64,000 nt of DNA from Phascolarctos cinereus (taxonomy: Eukaryota; Chordata; Mammalia; Diprotodontia; Phascolarctidae). The notes below the pieces were generated by a model, which saw only the letters and a list, made by a program, of their open reading frames with translations, had not been told where the DNA came from and did not search any database. The stretch covers positions 6,202,501 through 6,266,500 of the forward strand of contig NW_018344105.1 in NCBI RefSeq assembly GCF_002099425.1, written 5' to 3'. Position 1 is the stretch's first letter. Each line of letters starts with the position of its first letter. Both the position numbers and the translations under genes were made by a program. Positions 13,248-24,973 of the stretch are shown piece after piece.

Positions 13248-13639
13248 CTGAGAACATTAATAAAAGAAACAATGCAGACAACATAATACCTATAGAGAAG
13301 GAAGGGTTTTGTAATTATCTTTTAATTAGTTTTCAATTAAAACTAAGGCAAATGGTAAGAATGCCTAAAATTAAACTAGAGAAATGAACCTTTAGGCACA
13401 GTACAAAGACTGACTGGAGGGACTGGTGTTCATGAGTATAGTGCCCTGGAGAAAGGAACCTACATATGTTGGGAAACCAAAGGTAGAGGGAAGAAATCAG
13501 CACTTGATAAAAAGCTTTTTCTTCAAGAAAAATGGATGACTCATTGAGGCAGTGCTCCATCAGACATGGTCTCAAAATGACTGCTCTGCATGTGTTGCCT
13601 TGTTCTCTCCAACATGACTAAGCCCACAAAGTCAGAGCC

Positions 13640-13745
13640 CAGGTCTTATCTAAACTTCGTTATCTCACCCAGTGGCTAGCACAGAGCTTGGTCTACATAC
13701 AGTAAGTGCTTAGTCATATGTGCTCAGTTGGATTTCTTGAATGTA
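13640..13745 (+). repeat. L2 tail (intron 5)
   Basis: GTGGCTAGCACAGAGCTTGG then ACAGTAAGTGCTTAGTCATA, the usual L2 3' terminus, diverged. Confidence 0.6.
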
Positions 13746-13849
13746 AGTGCTAAAGGTGAATAGCAAAACAGCCAAGAAAGGAGCAATGTACACATTGCAA
13801 TATTATCGAATAAAATTCTTTTTCTTCTACTATACTATAGTCTGCCAGT

Positions 13850-14300
13850 ATGTTAATCTTCTTTATTTTTCTCAATTACATGTAAAAAAATTTTTTAACA
13901 TTCATTTTTTAAAATTTTGAGTTCCAAATTCTCTCTCTCCTTCCCTTCCCCACCTTGAGAAAGCAAGCAATTTGATATAGGTTATACATGTGCAAAACAT
14001 ATTTCCATATTGGCCATGATGCAAAAGAAAACACAGACCAAAACAAAAACAAAGCAAAACAAAAAAACAAGAAAAATAAAGTTTAAAAAGTATGCTACAA
14101 TCGGCTTTCAGACTCCATCAATTCTTTCTCTGGAGGTAGACAGCATTTTTCATCATGAGTCCTTTGGGACTGTCTTGGATCAGTGTATTGCTAAGAATAG
14201 TAAGTCATTCACAGCTGATCATCTGTGTACCGTGTACAGTGTTCTCCTGGTTCTGCTCACTTCACTCTGCATCGGTTCACATAAGCCTTAGTATGTTAGA
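13850..14300 (-). mobile_element. Marsupial L1 3' UTR (intron 5)
   Basis: In reverse complement this is the 3' end seen elsewhere in this window: ATTTTGAGTTCCAAATTCTC near the tail, AGACTCCATCAATTCTTTCT and TTCATCATGAGTCCTTTGGG, then GTTCTGCTCACTTCACTCTG. About 450 bp, 5'-truncated. Confidence 0.8.
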
Positions 14301-14414
14301 TTATCTAAAAGGTATCTCATACTTCAAATTCCTGGAAACAGACTGGTAATGGAAGAATTCATTAGCAAAACAACTACCATATATTTAGATACGAACCTTC
14401 TATGAATGTCTCAT

Positions 14415-14570
14415 CTCTCTAATCAATAAACAAACATTTATTAAATACTTACTATGTGTCAGAACTAGGGGTACAAAGACAAAAACTGAACAAGAGTTCC
14501 TGCCCCTAAGAAGCTTATCATCTACTGGAGAGAACAACAGGTTTACAAATGAGTAAAAATAGGCTTTTGT
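14415..14570 (+). repeat. Old SINE/LINE tail block (intron 5)
   Basis: AAACATTTATTAAATACTTA CTATGTGTC, then CAAGAGTTCCTGCCCCTAAG and AAGCTTATCATCTACTG: the same module as at 3990 and 60800. Confidence 0.6.
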
Positions 14571-14599
14571 TGTTCATTCATTGTCTTTGTACCCCCAAT

Positions 14600-14850
14600 G
14601 CTGACATCACTTGCCAATGGCATCATAAAAAATTATGAAAGGCACAGTTTTGGAGAAATCTGGGCAGACTTGTATGAAATGATCCAGAGTGAAGTGAGCA
14701 GAACTAAGAAAACAATTTGTACAATGACAACAACACTATGAAGGAAAACAATTTGAAAGACTTCAAGAACTCTGATCAGTGAGTGACAATCTTGATTCTA
14801 GATGATGAAATGTGCTATATACCTCCTGACAGAGAGGTAAGGGACTTGAG
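14600..14850 (+). mobile_element. L1 3' fragment (intron 5)
   Basis: ATGATCCAGAGTGAAGTGAG then AACTAAGAAAACAATTTGTA CAATGACAACAACACTATG matches the end of L1 ORF2 and the start of the 3' UTR, as in the copy at 58600. Diverged. Confidence 0.65.
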
Positions 14851-15699
14851 ACGTAGAATGACACATATATTTTTGGACATGCCCAACGTGGGAATTTGTT
14901 TGGCTTGACTATGTATACTTGTAGGCCAGTTTGGCTGGAATGCAGAGTTCATGAGGACGCTTAATGTATAATTAGCCTGGAAAGATAGGCTAGAGCCAGA
15001 CTGTGAAGAGTTTTAAGTGCCAAATAGAAAAGTTTAAATTTTATCCTAAAATCAATAGGGAACCACTGATGTTTCTGGGGCAGGGGACTGACATGGTCAG
15101 GCCCAAGCATAAGTGATAGCAATTTGGCAACTTGTGGAAGATGGATCTTAGAGAGAAGAGACTGGAGAGAGAGAGAGAGAGACCCAATTAATCCATTGTA
15201 ATAATCCAAGTGAGAGGTGGTGAGGGCCTGGACTAGGGTGCTTATGGTTTGAGTAGTGAGAAGGGGATGGGTGTGAGAGATTTTGAGGAAGTGGAAATAA
15301 CAAGACTTGACAACTGATTAGATATAGGGAGGGAGTAAAAATGAAAAGTCAAGAATCACCCCTAGGATCAAAAATTTTGCAAATGGAAGAAGGGTGACAT
15401 CCATGACAAAAACAGGGATGTTAGGAGGTGAGAGTTAAAGATTTACAGTGAAAGATGAATTTTGTTTTGGAAATATTGAGTGTGATATCATTGGATCTTA
15501 GGTTTAGAGCTAGAAATGGCCTTCAAGGTCATCTAGGGCAACCCCTTACAGAAGAGGAAATGAGGCCCAGAGGGGTGAAGTGACTTGCTCAATCTGGTTT
15601 CCCAGCCCACAGTACTAAGAAGTGAAAGTAAAGAGCAAAAGACAAAACTATAAAAGGCAGATAGGAACTTCCAAAGACCAGCAGACTGGGATCTTTCAG

Positions 15700-15960
15700 G
15701 GATGAGGTGGAAAGCCTCATACTCCTCCATAACCAGAGGGTATCATTGTTTCAAAGCTCAATTCAACTACAGATGTCAAAGAGGGAAAGAAAGGTCCAAT
15801 ATACACAAGTATTCATAGCTGCACATTTTTTTTGCCATAGCAAAGAAATGAAAACAAAGTGGGTACCAACTGATTTGGAAATGGCTAAACAAATTGTAAT
15901 ACAACAATGTGATAAACTAGATACTTACTGGGACATCCATGTGGAGATACATAACATGTA
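15700..15960 (+). mobile_element. L1 ORF2 C-terminal fragment
   Basis: The translation VQYTQVFIAAHFFCHSKEMK then VPTDLEMAKQIVIQQCDKLD parallels the L1 ORF2 C-terminus seen better preserved at 58267-58677 (MYTKIFITALFVVAKNWK). Edges are uncertain. Confidence 0.55.
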
Positions 15961-16085
15961 AAAGAGTTCAAGAGAAAGATATGAGAGTTTTATATATAGA
16001 TCTGGGATCCATTTGCATAGAGATAATAGTTGAATAGGTAGGAGCTGATGAAATCAGTAGGTAGGGAGAGAGAAGAAGAGGGAGG

Positions 16086-16095
16086 GGAGAGAGAC

Positions 16096-16146
<51 letters not shown>
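16086..16146 (+). repeat. (GA)n microsatellite
   Basis: About 60 bp of nearly pure GA with a few ACA interruptions at the left, set in a longer purine-rich stretch (16060-16260). Confidence 0.95.
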
Positions 16147-16148
<2 letters not shown>

Positions 16149-16889
16149 ACGTGCAAGTGTGTACACAGGGGGAAGAGGGGGAGGGAGAGGGAGATCTTGA
16201 AGAAAGAGGAAAAAAAAGAAGAGAACCCAAGACAGACAATGAAGAGAAAGTAAGTCAAGAAGGATAAGGACTAAAAAAAATTCATTGGACTTAGCAATAA
16301 AGAGGTCTTTTGGTGACCTTGGGAAAAGTAGTACCCTGGTGAGACAGAAGCCTAATTACAAGGGATGGCAAAGGAAGTGAGAGGTAAGAAAGTATAAGTA
16401 GTGAGTGTAGAAAGCTTCTTCTAGGAGTTTGCCTATGAAAAAGAAGAGAGATATTGGATGATAGCTTAAAGGAATGCTAGGGTCAAGCGAAGGTTTTTGG
16501 TGGATAGAGAAGGAAGTAGAGAAGGACTCAGTGGGTAAGGAGACGTTGAAAAGTAGGGAAAGATAAGGATGATTGATGGCGCAAGCTGCCAGAGATTACA
16601 GGACGGACTAGGACCAAGAGAGTTGGTCCTCACCAAGATAAGCATTACTCCATTCTGGAGCAAAGGAGGAGAGGATAAAGGACAGTGCTAAAGTGATTTG
16701 AAGTGTAAAGTTGGGGAGAAGAGGGAGAGCACAATGGATGGCCTCAATTTTTTGAGTGAAGTATGAGGCAAGGTCCTATGTTGAAGAGTAGGGAGATAGT
16801 GGTTGTATGTACATTAAGAGAAGACTTGGAACAGCTTCTGTGCACAGTTAGGTTTAGGAGAATGGGGCAAAAAAATCATCCTTCATGTG

Positions 16890-17220
16890 AAGTCAACAAG
16901 TATTTATATTAAGTACCTAATATGTGCTTGGCACTCCAAAATGAAAAAATTATATTTATAGAGAGATCCAGTTAAAACTGGTCTTATTGGTCAACAGAAT
17001 GGAATAGATAATTCAAAATTAGAACCAGAAACTTTCAGACTAGTATTTGATAAACCCAATATAACAAAATATTTGGGAAGGGAATTGGTCAATATAAATA
17101 TTGGCAAAATTGAATAGCAGTATGGTTAAAAAAAAAAAGGACACCTTATATTTCACTTTTTATACCATGTATGACAATAAATTCCAAATGAATCAAGAAT
17201 TTAATTTTTAATAGAGAACA
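16890..17220 (+). mobile_element. L1-like fragment within the L2
   Basis: GGTCAACAGAATGGAATAGA, GAACCAGAAACTTTCAGACT and CCAAATGAATCAAGAATTTA resemble L1 ORF2 DNA from the same family as the 18100 piece. No intact frame. Confidence 0.5.
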
Positions 17221-18099
17221 CTGAATAGAATACACAAAGTCATAACTAAGAATTCCAGTATCTTGGGGCATGGCGGGGGGGGTAGGGTGAGGAGCAGAGT
17301 ATGATATAATGATGGCTTCTGTGTGTGGTTGAGATACAGAGGTCTTGAGAGTTGGGCAGGCTGGGATATTTGGAATAATGTCAAAGTTGGGGTACTGAAC
17401 CTATTTGGAAGAAAGAAGAGTGACAAAGAGGTCTGTAGTAACAAGGCCCAGGCCAGGACGAAACAAACTTTAAAGGAGAGTTGGTTACTGAGTGATGGTG
17501 GCAGATGGAGGATCTGAAAGTAGCAGTAGGGAGCAAAGGGTATGTCAACTCTTCCTCTGTTAGTGTGTCAGGGGATAAGAGAGGAGGTGCAGCCAGCCTT
17601 AAAGAAGGTGCCAAAAAATGTGGTGTTTCAGGAGAAAGCTAGGTGCTAGTGAGCACCAGAATATGAGAAGAATTTGAGAGGAAGAAATCTAGAACAAAGA
17701 GTTGATCAATAGAGGGTTCCAGAGGGTACCATGGAAAGGGAGGGTTGAGAACAGGAACCAGGGAAGGCTAGAGATGTTTACAACTTAGGACACAGGTGAT
17801 AGCTGCCATTTCCCTCTGCCTTTGCTCTGATACTCTCTCTCTCCACGCCTAGCTCACTGATACCAATGATTTTTTCAGGACTCCAGACCAAGCACTGAAT
17901 TGCCAACAGCCCACACCTTGTGAGTATGTGGGACTTAGGTGAGGGGTGTGATGTGGCCACAGACTCCGGGGGTGGCAGCCCAGTGAGAGATCTGGTCTAT
18001 CAACATGAGGGGACAGAAGTATGGTCTACCTCCTGAAGCACCCTTCCTCAGACATTAATGCCTGGGTTAAAAGCCAGTGTTAGTTCTGGCTCTGATAAT

Positions 18100-18640
18100 T
18101 TTACTGCTGTGGTTACAAATAGGAGGAAAATTCTTATTTATTCAATCAATAAAAGAAAATATCAGAGGCAAAATATGTGGATATGATTACATAAAAATAA
18201 AGAATTTCTTCATGGCAAAAAGCAATACATACAGAATAAAAGAGAAAGAAATGACTGGGGGAAAGTTCTTACCATAAATATTTCTGATAAAAATCAGGCA
18301 TCAAAATTTGATGTGGAATTGACCCAGATTAATACAATAAAATCCATTCTCAAAGGATATGAACAGATATTTCTTGAAGGAAGCACAAATGATCAATAAC
18401 CACCTGAAAAGTTGTTCAAACTCTCTAATAATTAGATAAACGTAAAATAAAGGTCTAATATTCCCACATTACACCCATTACTTTGGTAGAGAGAGTATCA
18501 AAAATGAACAAATTTGATGACAAGGCAAATTATCGCACTGTTGCGGGAGCTGTGAATTGGGTCAGGCTTTTACACATTTGACTCTATCCAGGAAGCCACA
18601 GAACTATTCCTACCATTTGGGAAGACATATCAAGTGTTTC
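18100..18640 (+). mobile_element. L1 ORF2 fragment (intron 5)
   Basis: A 66-codon frame at 18077-18277 contains ENIRGKICGYDYIKIKNFFM AKSNTYR, matching the L1 ORF2 region around IDKWDLIKLKSFCTAKE of human L1. Broken elsewhere. Confidence 0.65.
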
Positions 18641-18974
18641 AGAATGAAGAAAGCAACATCAAATAGGAGACACACTGACTTCAACTTTGTAAAACAAAAC
18701 AAAAACCAAAAAGCCTACCAACAGAATCTGTAAGAATACACAGAAGCAGCCAAAGAGAGAAGAAGGGCACACATGTGCAAAGAAGCCATTTTAGTGACAC
18801 TTAAAAAAAGGAAGCCAGCAGGTTAGTTTTGTGGTTTTTTTTTAAATGTCTGTTTTGGTTTTGTCCCAATCTGTGATTTCACTGGTACAGGGAATTCCTG
18901 CTGTGGAACCTTCTTCCACCGAACCCAACCACCCACTCATATGTAATTCCCAGTTTCAGAGTGTTGAGGGGTAA

Positions 18975-19090
18975 GAAGGGAAGAGGAGGAGGAAAGGCTG
19001 AGAAGTTAAGTGACTTGCCCAAGGTCTTGTTTGTGTTTTGAATTCAAATCAGAAAAGAACATCCTGTCCATCCCAGGTTAGCTAAAATGT
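18975..19090 (-). repeat. MIR core fragment
   Basis: GAGAAGTTAAGTGACTTGCC CAAGGTCTTG is the minus-strand MIR core. Confidence 0.6.
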
Positions 19091-19339
19091 CCAGCTAAAA
19101 TGGTTTTTAATGAGGCTACCACTCTACCTAGGTAATCACTTCAAGACAAGTGTATTAATTGGAGAGCTATATATTTCCTTATTTAAAACAGTGAACCCTT
19201 ACTAATTCAGAATATTCTGGGGAAAGGTCAGTCTGTGAAAAGTCTGAATCATGAGTCCAGATCTGTGATTTCATCAGTAAATGGAATTCCAGGTGTGGAA
19301 ACTCCCTCCATCAATGCAGATTGGTAACTCAACTGTAAT

Positions 19340-19490
19340 TTCTAATCTTACTGAGGCGGTACCTGGAGCCACTGAAAAGTTAAATAACTTGCTCAGAGTC
19401 ACAGAGCTAGTAAGCCATTGAAAGCAGGATGTGAACCCACATCTTTCCAACTCCATAGCCAGCCCTCCACCCATTAATACCATTTTGCCT
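19340..19490 (-). repeat. MIR fragment
   Basis: GTTAAATAACTTGCTCAGAG then TCACAGAGCTAGTAAGCC and GATGTGAACCCACATCTTTC, in the usual order for a minus-strand MIR. Confidence 0.75.
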
Positions 19491-19864
19491 CTCCTGAATC
19501 ATAGGTTATTTAAAAATAGTGCAGTATATATTTTCTCTATATCTGGCTGGTATAAAACTTGGGTGTGACTGACTGATAAAAGCCAACTAATTGGCTTCTA
19601 TCTGCCATGTTCCTAGTCTCCCAAGGTAAGAGACAAGACACTAAGGTGGAATTTGAAGTTGGTTTCAACTGGAATTTGAAGGCTGTGGATATACTGCTAG
19701 AATTTCCTATCCACTGACATAACTCATCCCATGGACCTTAGCCCTGGGGACTTAGGGTGGGCACTGGGGCAGCTCCAGAACCTTTGAAGACTTCTTTGAT
19801 CTCCTCTTAAGCCACCCAACATTCACAGTAAATATATTTTTAACACGGTAATTTTGTGTAATTA

Positions 19865-22415
19865 TCTTTTTTTATGAGTTAGTTTATTTATTTTTAGTTT
19901 TCAAAATTCACTTCCACAAGATTTTGAGTTCCAAATTTTCTCTCCATCTCTCCCCTCCCCCATCCCAAGACAACATGCATTCTGAATACCCCTTCCCCCA
20001 ATCTGCCCTCCATTCTACCATCCTCCCTCTCTTATCCCCTTTCCTCCTTATTTTCCTGAAGGGTGAGATAGTTATTCCCTCCTTAAGCCAAATCCAATGA
20101 GAGTAAGATTCACTCATTCCCTCTCAAACCCTCCCCCACTTCCCCTCCACTATAAAAGCCTTTTCTTGTCTTTCATGTGAGATAATTTACCCCATTCTAC
20201 CTCTCCCTTTCTCTTTCTCCTAGTATAATCCTCTCTCACCCCTTAATTTTATTCTTCAGATATCACCCATTCATCTTCAACTCACACTATGCCTTCTGTC
20301 TATATATCTATATATCTTTATTCATTCATTTATTTATTTATTTTCCCTCCAATTACCCTAATACTGAAAAAAGTCTCATGAGTTACAAATATCACCTTTC
20401 CATGCAGGAATGTAAGCAGTTCCACTTTAATAAGTCCCTCATGATTGCTCTTTCCTGTTTACCTCTTCATGCTTCTCTTGAGTCTTGTATTTGAAAGTCA
20501 AATTTTCTATTCAGTTCTGATCTTTTCATCAAGAATTCTTGAAAGTCCTCTATTTCACTGAATGTACATTTTTTCCCCTGAAGGACTGCACTCAGTCTTG
20601 CTGGGTAGGTGATTCTTGGTTGTAATCCTAGTTCCTTTGACCTCCAGAACACCATATTCCAAGCCCTCCGGTCTCTTAATGTAGAAGCTGCTAAATCCTG
20701 TGTTATCCTGATTGTGTTTCCACAATACTTGAATTGTTTCTTTCTGGCTGCTTCTAATATTTTCTCCTTGACCTGGGAACTCTGGAATTTGGCTATAATA
20801 TTCCTAAGAGTTTTCCTTTGGGGGGGATCTTTCAGGAGGTGATCAGTGGATTCTTTCCATTTCTATTTTACCCTTTGGTTCTAGAATATCAGGGTGGTTT
20901 TCTTTGATAATTTCTTGAATGATGATGTCTAGGCTCTTTTTTGATCATGGCTTTCAGATAGTCCAATAGTTTTTAAATTATCTCTCCTGGATCTACTTTC
21001 CAGGTCACTTGTTTTTCCAATGAGATTTTTCACATTGTCTTCTATTTTTTCATTCTTTTGGTTTTGTTTTATAATTTCTTGATTTCTCATAGAGTCATTA
21101 GCTTCCATTTGCTCCATTCTAATTTTTAAGGAAGTATTTTCTTCAGTGAGCTTTTGGACTTCCTTTTCCATTTGGCCAATTCTGCTTTTTAAGGTATTCT
21201 TCTCCTCATTGGCTTTTTGGACCTCTTTTGCCATTTGGGTTAGTCTATTTTTTAAGGTGTTATTTTTTCAGTATTTTTTGGGGTCTCCTTTAGCAAGCCA
21301 TTGACTAGTTTTTCGTGATTTTCTTGCATCACTCTCATTTCTCTTGTCAGTTTTTCTTCTACTTCTCTTACTTGCTTCTCAAAATCCTTTTTGAGCTCTT
21401 CCCTGGCCTAGGACCAATTGCTATTTTTCTTGGAGGCTTTGGATGTAGGAGCTTTGACTTTGTTGTCTTCTTCTGGTTGTATGTTTTGATCTTCTTTGTC
21501 ACCACCAAAGTAAGATTCTATGGTCTGAGGTTTGGGTTGGTTTTTTTTTTACGCTGTTTGCTGATGTTCCCAGCCAATAACTTGACTTTTAAACTCTTTG
21601 TCAAGGTAGGGGTCTGCTTCCTGTGTGGAAGATGTACTGTCCCAAGCTTCAGGGGTTTTGTGCAGCTGTTTTCAGAGCTACTTCTAGGGACCTGTAAATT
21701 TTCAGTTCTTCCAAAGTGGTATGATCAAAAGCAAGGTGTTTACTTCTTTCCTGGCCTGTGCTGTGGTCTATGAGTGACCACAAGCATTCTTTTCTGCCTT
21801 GGAACTGTGAGGAGGATTCGCTCTGCACTGCTGCCACAGGCTCCACCACGCCAACACTCCTCCTTGCCCCAGGACTGCCACTCAGTACTGAGATCCAGAT
21901 CCAAGCACAGGCAAAGCAATAATCCTGCCTCAGCACCAGCAACCCTGCTATCCTCCTCTGATCAGTTGCTCAATCTTCCCACTGTCTGTAGGCTGAGGGC
22001 TCCAGAAGCAGCCGCCACCCCAGGACTGCACCAGGACTGGGGCCAGATCAGAGCTCCTCTCTTACCCAGGTCCAACAGACCTTTCCTACTGACCTTCTAA
22101 GTTGTCTTTGGTGTTTGTAGTTTGAGAAGTCTGGAAACCGCTACAACTACTAGTGATCCAGTCCCCTGAGGACTGCTCCAGGTTCACTGAGGCCTGGTCT
22201 TTGCCTGTGCAGCCCATGCTGACCTGTGCTCCTTTCCCAGCCCAGCACAACAGACCTTCCCCATCAACCATCCAGGTTGTCTTGTTTCACTCTGTCTTTT
22301 TGTGGGTTCTGCTGATCTAGAATTTGTTTAGAGCCATTTTTTACAGGTATTTGGAAGGGTATGGGGGGAGCTCAAGCAAGTTGCTGCTTTTACTCTGCCA
22401 TCTTGGCTCCACCCT
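19865..22415 (-). mobile_element. Half-L1 (HAL1-like) element: L1 5'UTR, ORF1 and 3'UTR, no ORF2
   Basis: Read on the minus strand, the 5' end at about 22415 is GGTGGAGCCAAGATGGCAGA, the classic L1 start. About 1 kb of 5'UTR follows. A broken ORF1 then runs from about 21400 to 20467: coiled coil (21234-20929, ANEEKNTLKSRIGQMEKEVQ), the RNA-binding start ESRSRRDNLKTIGL, and the C-terminal LQPRITYPARLSAVLQGKK. About 450 bp later comes the same L1 3' terminus as at 58930 (GTTGTCTTGGGATGGGGGAG to GTGAATTTTGAAAACTAAAA). No ORF2 lies between. Confidence 0.75.
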
Positions 22416-22431
22416 GTGTATCTTTCAGTGC

Positions 22432-22516
22432 ATGCATACATAATACATACGCGCATATATATATATATACACATACATACATATATATATATACACATAC
22501 ATACATATATATATAC

Positions 22517-22556
<40 letters not shown>
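22432..22556 (+). repeat. AT/CATA microsatellite
   Basis: Alternating (TA)n and (CATA)n blocks, ending in a 26-bp TA run. It sits directly beside the 5' end of the HAL1-like element. Confidence 0.95.
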
Positions 22557-22561
<5 letters not shown>

Positions 22562-22689
22562 TCAAAGAGTTTTCATTTTATGAGTGTGGTCTATATTTAG
22601 GTGACATATTCAGATTAATTTGGTAATTGCTATTTGATCACTTTTCAGTATTCATACTATGACCTCAGCTATGGTAACAAAATATTGCC

Positions 22690-23010
22690 TAATAGAGATA
22701 CTTTACCTTGGCCTTTTAGTTCTCCTGGCTTCCTTTGAAGCTCAGCTTAAAGCCCACATTCTGCAGGAAGCCTTTTCCAGTACCCCAAGCTAGAAAAACA
22801 TTCCTTTTTCCAATTATCTTCCACTCTGTGGATATATCTATATATCCTATATGTGCTAGTTATTTACATATCATTTGCTCCATTAAAATAAATGCTCCAT
22901 AAAAGCAGGGACCGTAGTTTGTTTTTGGTTTTTTGCTTCTTTGTATCCCTAGCACTTAGGACAGTTCCAGGCACATAGTAAGGGTTTAATAAATGCTCTT
23001 TAATTAATTG
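22690..23010 (+). repeat. L2 3' end (intron 5)
   Basis: CCTTTGAAGCTCAGCTTAAA GCCC, then CTCCATAAAAGCAGGGACCG, then CCAGGCACATAGTAAGGGTT TAATAAATG: the full order of an L2 3' region. Confidence 0.8.
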
Positions 23011-23130
23011 ATTGATTTTAATCAGAGACAGAAGAAAATAACATTTGTCCCAGCACTTGTCCACCATGGAATTACCAGAGGCTGAAATAATGAAGTTTCA
23101 CTACATTAATGAAGCAAACGTTCATGAGCA

Positions 23131-23172
23131 TGTGCACGCGCGCGCGTGCACACACACACACACACACACACA
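23131..23172 (+). repeat. (CG)n-(CA)n alternating purine-pyrimidine tract
   Basis: TGCACGCGCGCGCGTGCA is an 18-bp palindrome at 23133-23150 running into (CA)11. It is a strong Z-DNA candidate on base composition. Confidence 0.95.
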
Positions 23173-23639
23173 GAATAACACCTGATTAAGTGGTATTGAC
23201 AATTACTGCACTAGAGACAGTATGGTTATAAACTGTCACAATGATAAGGCACCTTTCTTCATATAAACAAAGGTGTTTATGATTCCCATCAGCAGGACAT
23301 GGATACACTACATTCTTGTAAGACAATTAACATTAATAGGTATAATAGAAAAAACAGATCTATAACCTTCAACTCATCAGCAGAGGATATTCCAATAAGC
23401 TAAATTATTTTTATCCTGTGTGAAAATTTCTGACAAATACGAAAACAAATTTTACAGGCTAAAAAAATCTGAGTTAGGCTGAAATAACTCAAAAGCCACA
23501 TTCTCTATAAAGTTTTCTCTGGTTGGAGGCCACTTGGGGGCCTGTGGAAGAGATTTTGGGATTTTATTGGTGTGAAAACTCAGTGAGTCAATGAGTCAAC
23601 AGAGATATGGCCGCCAAAAAGTTAGTGCTCCCCTAGGCT

Positions 23640-24228
23640 GTAGCATCCACAACTCATCACCTCACAACTAGACTACTGCAGTAGGGCGTCTGCTTGCCTC
23701 AAGTTTCTCCCCACTCTGATCCAACAATGTCACACACCCCCTCCATATCTCCATCCCTATCACCTCCAGGATCAAATACAAATTGCTCTTTTTGGCCTCT
23801 AAAGCCCTTCATAATTTAGCCCCCTCCTACTTTTCCATTCTTCTTACACCTTATTTCCATCCACACGTTCTTCAGTCCAGTGACACTGGCCTCCTGACTG
23901 TTCCAGGAACAAGCTGCTCCAGCTCTTGGCTCTGGGCATTTTTTCTGGCTGACCCTCCCCCATGCCTGGGATGCTCTTCCCTCCTCATCTCTCCTGCTGG
24001 CCTCCCTGGTTTCCTTTAAGTCTCAACTAAAATCCCATTTCCTAACTCCTCAATTCTAGTGCCTTCCCTTTCTTTATTATTGCCTCATTATCTTGTATAC
24101 AGCTTGTATGTACATAGTTCTTTGGTTATTGTCTCTCCCATTAGATTGTGAACTCTTTGAGGGCAGGGATTGTCTTTTGTCTCTTTTGCATCCCAATAGG
24201 TGCTTAACAAATGTTTATTGATGACAGA
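23640..24228 (+). repeat. L2 ORF2 C-terminus and 3' UTR (intron 5)
   Basis: CAACTAGACTACTGCAGTAG, TAAAGCCCTTCATAATTTAG, ATGCCTGGGATGCTCTTCCC and GTGAACTCTTTGAGGGCAGG appear in the order found in L2. The broken frame includes LASKALHNLAPSYFSIL. About 590 bp. Confidence 0.8.
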
Positions 24229-24229
24229 T

Positions 24230-24655
24230 TCTGAGAAGTAGTAGAGCATGTTAGGAGCTCCATGTGCAGTTCTAGGGACCACATTTTAGGAAAGACAGTG
24301 CCAAGCTAGAATGTGCCCAGAAGAGGGCAGCAAGAACCCAAAAGGGATGAAGAGCATGTTTATAGGAGGATCAGTTGAAGGAACTGGTGATGTTTAGACT
24401 AGAGAAGAGAAGATTTAGAGGGGACATGAAAGCTCCGTTCAAGTGTCCGAAAGGCTGTCCTGTGGTGGAGAAAGGTGGAGAAAGGAGACGTGGACTGCTT
24501 GACCGCAGGGGGCAGAACCAGGAGCAATGGGTAGAGGTCGTGCACATGGGCAAGATGGCGGCCAGATGGAACAGAAAAACATTCTAACAATTATTAGAGC
24601 TATCCAAAAATAAAATGGGCCGGCTTGGAAGGGCTGGGCTGCTTCAAACCCTTCT
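24230..24655 (+). mobile_element. L3/CR1 LINE 3' fragment (intron 5)
   Basis: GTGCAGTTCTAGGGACCACA, AAGGAACTGGTGATGTTTAG ACTAGAG, GGGGGCAGAACCAGGAGCAA and AAAATGGGCCGGCTTGG follow the conserved order of the CR1/L3 C-terminal region. Ancient mammalian LINE. Confidence 0.8.
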
Positions 24656-24759
24656 CTTCTATGATTTTCCCCCCTCAGAACTCACAGACCATTCTGATTA
24701 GCATCTCTCTAGCATATGTATCCTACAGCATCAGGAGCTCTAGTTACAGTTTTGTTTGC

Positions 24760-24885
24760 GTCAGATCCTCCTACTAAGACCTGATGTTCCACAAGGGCAG
24801 AAAGTTTCATTTAAATTCCATTTCTCCCTCCAGTAGCTAGCACATCGCTTTCTAAATAGCAGGCACTTAATAAATGATTGTTATG
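24760..24885 (+). repeat. L2 tail
   Basis: CCACAAGGGCAGAAAGTTTC then TAGCTAGCACATCGCTTTCT and GGCACTTAATAAATGATTG. Confidence 0.65.
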
Positions 24886-24973
24886 GAGCAAATGTTGAAT
24901 AAAGAATGTCTGATGTGGATTTTCTAAGATCTTGCAACCTGAAACCATATTTTGATTATATCACCTTAAAATA

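Larger units (their letters stand above)
14930..17870 (-). mobile_element. Long L2 LINE relic, minus strand (intron 5)
   Basis: The reverse complement encodes broken L2 ORF2. The C-terminal part at 14961-15209 reads LGPDHVSPLPQKHQWFPIDF with NDYYNG-like context (MDYYNGLIGSL). Reverse-transcriptase-like blocks lie at 15960-16250, and purine-rich L2 blocks continue to about 17800. Together about 2.5 kb of L2, interrupted by L1 pieces (15700-15960 and 16890-17220) and a GA microsatellite. Old; many stops and indels. Confidence 0.65.

Noticed and set aside
15968-16258. Leu/Ser-repeat frames on the minus strand
   Set aside because: Translation of the GA microsatellite and L2 text; low complexity only.
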